From contig JAIESJ010000279.1 in assembly GCA_019746155.1 (NCBI GenBank), forward strand, positions 1-16,808: 16,808 nucleotides of DNA, in the 5' to 3' direction. The stretch is from Burkholderiales bacterium. GTDB taxonomy: Bacteria > Pseudomonadota > Gammaproteobacteria > Burkholderiales > SG8-41. Positions 5,530-11,726 of the stretch are shown here, one piece after another (within the stretch, counting starts at the first letter, position 1; each line of letters starts with the position of its first letter). A program made the translations under genes and the position numbers. The notes under the pieces are model-generated. The model was not told the DNA's origin, made no database searches, and worked only from the letters and a program-made list of their open reading frames with translations.

Positions 5530-5871
5530 TTATCTCCTGCTTGCCGGGAACGCCGTGACAAACCGCGGCACCGCCTCGCCGGTCCCGACGAACCACACCG
5601 TCCGCACGGTCGGATTGCGGCCGTCGGGCGTTCCCAGGACACCGTCAATTATATATCGCATTCCGAACGGAGAGGCCTCGGCCGCAAGAACTTCATAAGT
5701 CTGGGCCAGCCGCTTCAATGCGTCGGCAAGCTCGCCAGGGCGTTCTCCGGAAAATCCAAAACCCGAGAAGAACCTTGCCTTAACCCGCCCGACGGGGTGG
5801 ATGTCCGACAAAAGATATCCGGATATCTTCGAGTCTGGGACGACGGCAACGCGGGCGTTGGGCAGCTTCAT
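5530..5871 (-). CDS. DUF6883-family protein, possible toxin-like partner of DUF4926
   Basis: 113 residues from the ATG at 5871. Landmarks are ISGYLLSDIHPVGRVKARFF near the N terminus, then GFSGERPGELADALKRLA, FGMRYIIDGVLGTPDGR, VRTVWFV and PRFVTAFP near the C terminus. This fits DUF6883. The closing pattern (a VRTVW strand, then PR-V-TA-P) resembles the final strands of some small RNase-toxin folds of the barnase/EndoU/colicin/RelE type, but I cannot assign catalytic residues. It starts 13 nt after the polA stop on the same strand with no clear Shine-Dalgarno, so it may be read from the polA transcript or coupled to it. Neighbours are toxin-antitoxin and methyltransferase remnants. Confidence 0.7.
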   Translation of the reverse strand: MKLPNARVAVVPDSKISGYLLSDIHPVGRVKARFFSGFGFSGERPGELADALKRLAQTYEVLAAEASPFGMRYIIDGVLGTPDGRNPTVRTVWFVGTGEAVPRFVTAFPASRR

Positions 5872-5884
5872 GCAAATGTACCGT

Positions 5885-8620
5885 CTAGTGTGCCTTATCC
5901 CAGTTCGGCCCGACGCCGACGTCCACCACCAGCGGCACTGACAGTTTCGCCACTTCCGTCATCAGCCTGGGTAATGTCTGCTTGACGGTGTCGAGTTCGC
6001 CATCCGGCACTTCCAGCACCAGTTCGTCGTGCACCTGCATGATGAGCCGGGTCTTGAGCTTGTCCTTCTCGATCCAGTTCTGCACCGCGATCATCGCCAG
6101 CTTGATGAGATCGGCCGCGGTACCCTGCATCGGCGCGTTGATCGCCGCGCGCTCCGCCGCCTGGCGTCGCGCGCCGTTGCCGCTTTTGATCTCTGCCAGC
6201 CACAGGCGGCGGCCAAACACGGTTTCGACATAACCCTGCTCCCGCGCTGTTTCGCGTGTGATCCGCATGTATTCGGCGACGCCCGGATAGCGCGCGAAGT
6301 AGCGGTCCATGTACTGCTGCGCGGCCGAGCGCTCGAGCCCGAGCTGCCGCGCCAGACCGAACGCCGACATGCCGTAGATCAGGCCGAAGTTGATCACCTT
6401 GGCGTAGCGCCGCTGTTCCGCATCGACCGCCCCGGGCTCGAGTCCGAAAATTTCCGCGGCGGTCGCGCGGTGGATGTCCTCGCCGGCGGCGAATGCCTTC
6501 AACAGGCTCGCGTCCTGCGAGATGTGGGCCATGATCCTCAACTCGATCTGCGAGTAGTCGGCCGAGACGATGTGGCAGCCGCGGTCGGCGATGAAGGCCT
6601 CGCGGATGCGGCGGCCCTCCGCGGTGCGGATGGGGATGTTCTGCAGGTTGGGATCGTTGCTCGCGAGCCTTCCGGTCACCGCCACCGCCTGGGCGTAGTT
6701 GGTGTGTACCCGGCGGGTATCGGGATTGATCATCTCCGGCAGCTTGTCGGTATAAGTCGATTTGAGTTTCGCCAGACTGCGATAGTCGAGGATCAGCCGC
6801 GGCAGCGGGTGGTCAAGCGCGAGCTGCTCCAGCGAATCCTCGTCCGTGGACGGAGCGCCGGAGGGGGTCTTTTTTACTGGATTAAGTCCTTGTTTTTCAA
6901 AAAGAATTTCCTGTATCTGTTTGGGCGAGTTGAGGTTGAAGGGCTGCCCCGCCTGCTCGTGCGCCCTGGCCTCGAGCGCCATCATTTTCTCACCGAATTC
7001 GCGCGACAGTTCCGCCAGCAGCGCCGTGTCGAGCAGCACGCCGTTTCTTTCCATGGTGTGCAGCACCGGCATCACCGGCATTTCGAGGTCGCGGTAGACG
7101 CGCGCGAGTTTTTCGTCCGCCTCGATCCGCGGATACAGCGCCCGATGCAGCCGCAGCGTGATGTCGGCGTCCTCGGCGGCGTACTCGGTCGCGCGCTCGA
7201 CGGCGACCTGCTCGAAGCCGATGCGGCCTGCGCCTTTGCCGGTCACCTCGTCATAGGTGATGGTCTTCACCCCGAGATGGCGCTCGGCCAGACTGTCCAT
7301 GTCGTGCGGCTTGTGGCTCTCGAGCACGTACGACTGCAGCAGCGTGTCGTGCCGCACCCCTTCAAGGCGCACGCCGTGGTTGGCAAACACGTGCATGTCG
7401 TACTTGAGATGCTGGCCGAGCTTAGCGTGGTTCCTGTCCTCCAGCCACGGCTTGAGCCGCGCCAGCACGTGCCCGAGTTCGAGCTGTTGCGGCGCACCGG
7501 CGTAGTGGTGCCCGACCGGGATATAGGCAGCGTGCCCCGGCTCCATGGAAAGCGAGATGCCGACCAGCCGTGCGCGCAGCGGGTCGAGGCTGGTGGTTTC
7601 GGTATCCACCGCGACAAGATCGGCCTTGCCGATCTTGCTGATCCAGACGTCCAACTGCTTCTCCGTGAGTATGGTTTCGTAGTTTCGGTCAGGCGCGTGT
7701 TGGAGGGCGCGCGTTTCAGGGCCTGCGATGGCGTCGCCGACGGCTGACTGCCGTGGCTGTTCCGTCCCGGCTGGCGCGCCCTCCAACTCGCGCCTCCAGG
7801 ATTTGAATTCGAAACGGTCGAACAGCTCGGCCAGCCGGGCCGTGTCCTGGGGCTTGGGAGCCAGGTCCTGGATTTTCACGGGCAGATCGACATCGCACTT
7901 GATGGTCAGCAGCTGGCGCGCCCGGGGCAACCAATCGCGCGCCTTGCGCAGGTTTTCGCCGACCACGCCGTCGATGTCGTCTGCATGCTTGATCACGTTG
8001 TCGAGCGTGCCGTACCGGGAGAGCCATTTCACCGCGGTCTTGGGCCCGACCTTGGCAACGCCCGGCACGTTGTCCACGCTGTCGCCGATCAGCGCCAGGT
8101 AATCGATCATGCGCCCGGGTTTGACGCCAAATTTCCTTTCCACGCCGGCTTCGTCCAGCGTCTCGTTCGACATGGTGTTGACCAGCGTGATGCCGGGGCT
8201 GACGAGCTGGGTGATGTCCTTGTCGCCAGTCGAGATCACCACCCGCATGCCTTCGCGCTCGGCCTGCCTGGCAAGCGTGCCGATCACGTCGTCGGCTTCC
8301 ACGCCCTCGATGACCAGCAGCGGCCAGCCCATCGCCGCTATGGTTTCGTGCAAGGGCGCGATTTGCGCGGCAAGATCGTCCGGCATCGGCGGCCGGTTGG
8401 CCTTGTATTCGGGGTAAATGTCCTCGCGAAAGGTCTTGCCCTTGGCGTCGAATACGCAAGCGCTATAATCGGCGGGCGCGTCCCTGTGCAGCCGGCGCAG
8501 CATGTTGAGCACGCCATAGATCGCGCCGGTCGGCTCGCCTTTCCTGTTGCGCAGGTCGGGCATCGCATGAAACGCGCGATACAGATACGACGAACCATCT
8601 ACCAGAAGCAGTGTCTTCAT
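5885..8620 (-). CDS. polA: DNA polymerase I
   Basis: 911 residues, full length. It fills gaps and removes RNA primers during lagging-strand replication and excision repair. The 5'-3' nuclease domain occupies about residues 1-290 (LLLVDGSSYLYRAF, EGVEADDVIGTLA, STGDKDITQLV, GDSVDNVPGV). The 3'-5' proofreading domain (about 330-500) keeps its acidic residues: Asp339 and Glu341 in VDTET, Asp408 in LKYDMH, and Asp484 in YAAEDAD. It should therefore proofread. The polymerase domain has motif A DYSQIELR (Asp688), motif B RRYAKVINFGLIYG and motif C QVHDELVLEV (Asp865). The start MKTLLLVDGSSYLYRAFHAM is canonical. It diverges from the LOG gene across a 113-bp spacer that holds a heptad repeat array, and the DUF6883/DUF4926 pair follows directly. 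Confidence 0.98.
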   Translation of the reverse strand: MKTLLLVDGSSYLYRAFHAMPDLRNRKGEPTGAIYGVLNMLRRLHRDAPADYSACVFDAKGKTFREDIYPEYKANRPPMPDDLAAQIAPLHETIAAMGWPLLVIEGVEADDVIGTLARQAEREGMRVVISTGDKDITQLVSPGITLVNTMSNETLDEAGVERKFGVKPGRMIDYLALIGDSVDNVPGVAKVGPKTAVKWLSRYGTLDNVIKHADDIDGVVGENLRKARDWLPRARQLLTIKCDVDLPVKIQDLAPKPQDTARLAELFDRFEFKSWRRELEGAPAGTEQPRQSAVGDAIAGPETRALQHAPDRNYETILTEKQLDVWISKIGKADLVAVDTETTSLDPLRARLVGISLSMEPGHAAYIPVGHHYAGAPQQLELGHVLARLKPWLEDRNHAKLGQHLKYDMHVFANHGVRLEGVRHDTLLQSYVLESHKPHDMDSLAERHLGVKTITYDEVTGKGAGRIGFEQVAVERATEYAAEDADITLRLHRALYPRIEADEKLARVYRDLEMPVMPVLHTMERNGVLLDTALLAELSREFGEKMMALEARAHEQAGQPFNLNSPKQIQEILFEKQGLNPVKKTPSGAPSTDEDSLEQLALDHPLPRLILDYRSLAKLKSTYTDKLPEMINPDTRRVHTNYAQAVAVTGRLASNDPNLQNIPIRTAEGRRIREAFIADRGCHIVSADYSQIELRIMAHISQDASLLKAFAAGEDIHRATAAEIFGLEPGAVDAEQRRYAKVINFGLIYGMSAFGLARQLGLERSAAQQYMDRYFARYPGVAEYMRITRETAREQGYVETVFGRRLWLAEIKSGNGARRQAAERAAINAPMQGTAADLIKLAMIAVQNWIEKDKLKTRLIMQVHDELVLEVPDGELDTVKQTLPRLMTEVAKLSVPLVVDVGVGPNWDKAH

Positions 8621-8631
8621 TGCCTTCGGCA

Positions 8632-8720
8632 GTGAAGGGTCAAGGGTGAAAAGTGAAGGGAAAAATCAACCGTCCGCAACGCCGATCCGCCCCTTCACCC
8701 TTCACGCATTCACCCTTCAC
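8632..8720. repeat. Inverted arrays of the heptad GTGAAGG between polA and the LOG gene
   Basis: Four consecutive 7-bp units run forward at 8632-8659 (GTGAAGG, GTCAAGG, GTGAAAA, GTGAAGG). Four run in reverse at 8692-8720 (read on the minus strand GTGAAGG, GTGAATG, then after one extra base GTGAAGG, GTGAAGG). The arms can pair around a roughly 30-bp centre. The array fills most of the divergent promoter space of polA and the LOG gene and ends 2 nt before the Shine-Dalgarno of the latter. Confidence 0.8.
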
Positions 8721-8733
8721 ATAAGGAACCAAT

Positions 8734-9462
8734 ATGAGTCTGAAAGAAAAACTTCCGCACCCCCCGTCGTCCGAACTCGCCGAGAAAGCATGGTCGGCGC
8801 GCGAGTCGTGGCGCGTGTTCGGCATTATGGCAGAATTCGTCGAGGCGACCGAGAAGCTGAACGCGATCCGCCCGGCGGTCAGCATCTTCGGCAGCTCGCG
8901 CGTGCCCGCCGATCATCCCTACTACGCGCTGACCGAGCAAATCGCCCGCCGCTTGTCCGATGCCGGCTTCAGCGTCGTCTCGGGCGGCGGTCCGGGCGTG
9001 ATGGAGGCCGCCAACAAGGGCGCCTATTTCGGAAAATCACCGAGCGTCGGCCTCAATATCGAGCTGCCGCACGAGCAGGCGTCCAATCTCTACCAGGACA
9101 TCAGCCAGACCTTCCACCATTTCTTCGCGCGCAAAGTGATGTTCGTCAAGTTCGCCACCGCCTACGTCGTGATGCCGGGCGGCTTCGGCACGCTGGACGA
9201 GGTATCGGAGGCGCTGACCCTGGTGCAGACCAGGAAAACGCGCAAGATGCCGATCATCCTGGTGCACGAGCCGTTCTGGCGCGGCATGCTCGACTGGTTC
9301 CGCGACACGCTGGTTGCCGAGGGCATGATAGACGCGGACGACATGGGCCTGATCCAGGTCATCAACGAGCCTCAGGCGGTGGTCGACGCGATCTTCAACT
9401 ATTACGAGAAGCGCGGCTTCGAGCCGTCGGCGGCGGAGCGTGAAATACTGCTCAATCTGTAG
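8734..9462 (+). CDS. LOG-family Rossmann-fold protein (putative nucleoside-5'-monophosphate phosphoribohydrolase)
   Basis: 242 residues. It carries the two LOG-family signatures: SGGGPGVMEAANKGA (83-97) and PGGFGTLDEVSEALT (148-162), the latter including the catalytic Arg/Glu neighbourhood of the TIGR00730 group. Proteins of this family cleave the N-glycosidic bond of AMP or cytokinin nucleotides. The N-terminal 45 residues, before AVSIFGSSR, are an extension with charged helices found in the longer bacterial LOG type. The Shine-Dalgarno AAGGAA (8723-8728) sets the ATG at 8734. It is cytosolic, with no signal peptide. It reads away from polA and is followed 69 bp later by the DUF2782 gene. 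The physiological substrate cannot be told from sequence. Confidence 0.92.
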   Translation: MSLKEKLPHPPSSELAEKAWSARESWRVFGIMAEFVEATEKLNAIRPAVSIFGSSRVPADHPYYALTEQIARRLSDAGFSVVSGGGPGVMEAANKGAYFGKSPSVGLNIELPHEQASNLYQDISQTFHHFFARKVMFVKFATAYVVMPGGFGTLDEVSEALTLVQTRKTRKMPIILVHEPFWRGMLDWFRDTLVAEGMIDADDMGLIQVINEPQAVVDAIFNYYEKRGFEPSAAEREILLNL

Positions 9463-9476
9463 CGACCTTCACCCGC

Positions 9477-9505
9477 TTCAAAAAAACCCGGCGAAAGCCC
9501 ATAAT
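9477..9505 (+). promoter_or_regulatory. Candidate sigma-70 promoter for the DUF2782 gene
   Basis: TTCAAA (9477-9482), a 17-bp spacer and CATAAT (9500-9505) lie between the LOG stop and the DUF2782 start. Transcription would begin near 9512, giving a leader of about 20 nt that contains the Shine-Dalgarno AAGGA (9520-9524). Confidence 0.5.
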
Positions 9506-9531
9506 AGCGTCCTGCAAACAAGGATCCGCTC

Positions 9532-9870
9532 ATGCGCCCACTCATTGCCGCTCTCATCCTGTGCATCGCGCTGCCGGTTGCCGCGCAAACCCAGCCGAAG
9601 CCGAATCTGCAGCCGGTGCCCGAGCCGCCGCCCCCGCCGCCGGGGTTCGAGCTCGATCCGGCGCTCGAGCCGCAGGTGACGATCATCAAGCGCGGCACCG
9701 ACACCGTCGAGGAATACCGTGTCGCCGGCAAGCTCTACATGATCAAGGTCACGCCGCCGACCGGCGCGCCGTACTACATGATCGACGAGCGGGGCGACGG
9801 CAAGTTCAGCCGGCAGGACAGCTTCGACACCGGCATCCGGCCGCCGCTGTGGGTGATTCATTCGTTTTAA
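9532..9870 (+). CDS. DUF2782-family exported protein
   Basis: 112 residues. A signal peptide (MRPLIAALILCIALPVAAQ) is followed by a proline-rich linker (QPVPEPPPPPPG). The conserved domain follows: VTIIKRGTDTVEEYRVAGKLYMIKVTP, then PYYMIDERGDGKF, ending PPLWVIHSF. This is the DUF2782 pattern, a small periplasmic domain common in Betaproteobacteria and often encoded beside homoserine kinase and polA, as here. The Shine-Dalgarno AAGGA sits 7 nt before the ATG. Its function is unknown; the proline-rich stretch suggests a flexible tether between membrane and domain. The 98 bp before thrB carry a heptad repeat array. Confidence 0.88.
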   Translation: MRPLIAALILCIALPVAAQTQPKPNLQPVPEPPPPPPGFELDPALEPQVTIIKRGTDTVEEYRVAGKLYMIKVTPPTGAPYYMIDERGDGKFSRQDSFDTGIRPPLWVIHSF

Positions 9871-9882
9871 CAGCAGTAAATG

Positions 9883-9957
9883 GTGAATCGTGAACAGTGA
9901 ATAGTGAAAACCTCGTGTCGGGATTTCACGATTTGCCATTCACCGTTCACCATTCAC
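9883..9957. repeat. Inverted arrays of the heptad GTGAANN upstream of thrB
   Basis: Four forward units at 9883-9910 (GTGAATC, GTGAACA, GTGAATA, GTGAAAA) face five reverse units at 9923-9957 (as read on the plus strand ATTTCAC, GATTTGC, CATTCAC, CGTTCAC, CATTCAC), in exact 7-bp register. It is the same design as 8632-8720, with different seventh-position bases. The array ends 11 nt before the thrB ATG and leaves no clear Shine-Dalgarno there. Confidence 0.8.
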
Positions 9958-9968
9958 GCTGTTAAGTC

Positions 9969-10919
9969 ATGTCCGTATACACCACCGTCACCCCTGAAGA
10001 GCTCGGCGTCTGGCTCAAAAACTACTCGGTCGGCACGCTGGTTGACCTCGAGGGCATCTCCGCCGGCATCGAGAACACCAACTACTTTGTCACCACCACC
10101 CAGGGCCGCTTCGTCCTGACCCTGTTCGAGAAGCTTCAGGCCCACGAGCTGCCGTTCTACCTGCGCCTGATGGCCCACCTCTCGGGCCATGGCATCCCGT
10201 GTCCCAAACCGATCGCCAGTCTCGATAACGAACTGCTGGGGGAGCTGAACGGCAAACCGGCAAGCCTAGTCAGCTTCCTTGCCGGCAGGGACATCAAGGA
10301 GCCGACGCCTGTCCACTGCGCGCAGGTGGGCGCCATGCTCGCCAACATGCATCTCGCCGCGAAATCCTATTCGCTCGCCATGGACAACCCGCGCGGACCG
10401 AAATGGTGGAAAGCGGTAATGCCCGAAATCATCCCCTTCATGGCGGCGGAAGATGTGGCTCTGCTGCGCGAGGAAGTGCGCTTCCAGTCGCTCTACCGGT
10501 TTTCCGATCTGCCGCGCGGCGTCATCCATGCCGACCTGTTCCGCGATAACGTGCTGTTCGAAAACAACCTTATCGCCGGCGTGATCGATTTTTATTTCGC
10601 CTGCAGCGACGTGCTGCTCTACGACGTCGCCATCACGGTCAACGACTGGTGCGTGGACGCGGGCGGCATGCTTGATCCGAGTCGCAGCGCCGCGCTGCTC
10701 GACGCCTACCGCCGGGTGCGCTCCTTCACCGCGATGGAGCGCGGCGCCTGGCCGGTGATGCTGCGGGCGGCGGCCCTGCGCTTCTGGGTGTCCCGCCTCT
10801 ACGATCTGCACCTGCCGCGCCCGGGGGAGCTGACCCACGCCAAGGACCCCGGGCATTTCCGTCAAATACTTCAGCAGCATATCGCACACGAGCACGATCT
10901 GCCGCAACTCGTGACATAA
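9969..10919 (+). CDS. thrB: Homoserine kinase, ThrB type II (aminoglycoside-phosphotransferase fold)
   Basis: 316 residues, as usual for the Pseudomonas/betaproteobacterial ThrB. It phosphorylates L-homoserine with ATP in the threonine pathway. It has the kinase fold of the APH/choline kinase superfamily, not the GHMP fold of the enterobacterial enzyme. Signatures are GIENTNYFV (33-41), the catalytic loop GVIHADLFRDNVLF (184-197, with His187, Asp189 and Asn194) and the metal-binding GVIDFYFA (204-211, Asp207). The start MSVYTTVTPEEL is typical. The ATG lies 11 nt after the heptad array and has no convincing ribosome-binding site. A membrane protein gene follows 52 bp downstream on the same strand. 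Confidence 0.95.
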   Translation: MSVYTTVTPEELGVWLKNYSVGTLVDLEGISAGIENTNYFVTTTQGRFVLTLFEKLQAHELPFYLRLMAHLSGHGIPCPKPIASLDNELLGELNGKPASLVSFLAGRDIKEPTPVHCAQVGAMLANMHLAAKSYSLAMDNPRGPKWWKAVMPEIIPFMAAEDVALLREEVRFQSLYRFSDLPRGVIHADLFRDNVLFENNLIAGVIDFYFACSDVLLYDVAITVNDWCVDAGGMLDPSRSAALLDAYRRVRSFTAMERGAWPVMLRAAALRFWVSRLYDLHLPRPGELTHAKDPGHFRQILQQHIAHEHDLPQLVT

Positions 10920-10971
10920 TTATCGTACGACGGACCCGACAGTCCGCGAACCAACGGGGAAACGGCCTATA

Positions 10972-11721
10972 ATGATGATGGAAGTGCGCATTGTCGAAGC
11001 AGGCAGAGGCTGGCAGTGGATAGTCGAAGGATTCAGGCTGTTCCGGCAGAGCCCGCTGATATGGATCGCGTTGACGATCGTCCTGGTGCTGATGTGGATG
11101 GCGTCGCTCGCGATTCCGATGATCGGCCCCTTGCTGTTCAACCTGCTCTCGCCGGTGCTGTTCGCCGGACTCATGATCGGCTGCAAGGCGCTCGAATCCG
11201 GCGAGGAGCTTGAGCTTGCCCACCTGTTTTCGGGTTTCCAGAAACACGCCTCGCAACTGGTAACCGTCGGTGGCGTCTATCTCGTCGGCACCATCATTGT
11301 CGTCGGCATCATTTTTGTGGTTGCAGGCGGCTCGATGATGCCCGCCATGCCTTCCCGGCCGCATACCGATATGCAGGCGATGGCGGCGGCGCTGCGCAGC
11401 ATGGCGCTGGCGCTGACGGTAGGCTTCGCGTTCTACATTCCGATCATCATGCTGATCTGGTTCGCGCCGCTGCTGGTGGTGTTTCACGGCCAGACCCCGG
11501 TCGCGGCGATGAAGCTCTCCCTCAAGGCTTGCTGGACCAACATGCTGCCGTTCCTGGTCTACGGTCTGGCAATCCTGGTGCTGTGGTTCATCGCTTCCAT
11601 CCCGCTGTTCCTGGGGCTGGTGGTGCTGCTGCCAATTCTGATCTGCTCGATCTACGCCAGCTACAAGGACATTTTCAGCGCCGGCGGCGCACCGGACCGG
11701 GGAAACCCGCTTCCGAAATAA
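10972..11721 (+). CDS. BPSS1780-type integral membrane protein
   Basis: 249 residues. The start is one of three consecutive ATG codons (MMMEVRIVEAGRGWQWIVEGFRLF). The GWQWI..GF.LF motif followed by a run of membrane helices marks the BPSS1780 family, found mainly in Betaproteobacteria. I count about six hydrophobic segments, around residues 30-50, 54-68, 97-118, 144-165 and 185-225 (probably two helices). A Met/Ala-rich soluble loop (SMMPAMPSRP...) lies in the middle. Function is unknown. It could be the last gene of the DUF2782-thrB cluster, and it converges on uvrD with only 5 bp between the stops. A TATAAT across the first ATG is probably chance. Confidence 0.88.
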   Translation: MMMEVRIVEAGRGWQWIVEGFRLFRQSPLIWIALTIVLVLMWMASLAIPMIGPLLFNLLSPVLFAGLMIGCKALESGEELELAHLFSGFQKHASQLVTVGGVYLVGTIIVVGIIFVVAGGSMMPAMPSRPHTDMQAMAAALRSMALALTVGFAFYIPIIMLIWFAPLLVVFHGQTPVAAMKLSLKACWTNMLPFLVYGLAILVLWFIASIPLFLGLVVLLPILICSIYASYKDIFSAGGAPDRGNPLPK

Positions 11722-11726
11722 GCACC

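Noticed and set aside
6029..7747. Long open frame (572 codons) on the plus strand across polA
   Set aside because: It is antisense to an unmistakable full-length polA, has an Arg/His/Val-rich composition typical of a shadow frame in GC-rich DNA, and shows no family motif.
8632..9957. Heptad arrays considered as CRISPR
   Set aside because: Units are 7 bp, directly abutting, without spacers and in inverted orientation, and there are no cas genes.
10968..10973. TATAAT overlapping the first ATG of the BPSS1780-type gene as a promoter
   Set aside because: Transcription would start downstream of all three ATG codons and no -35 is visible, so it is probably chance.
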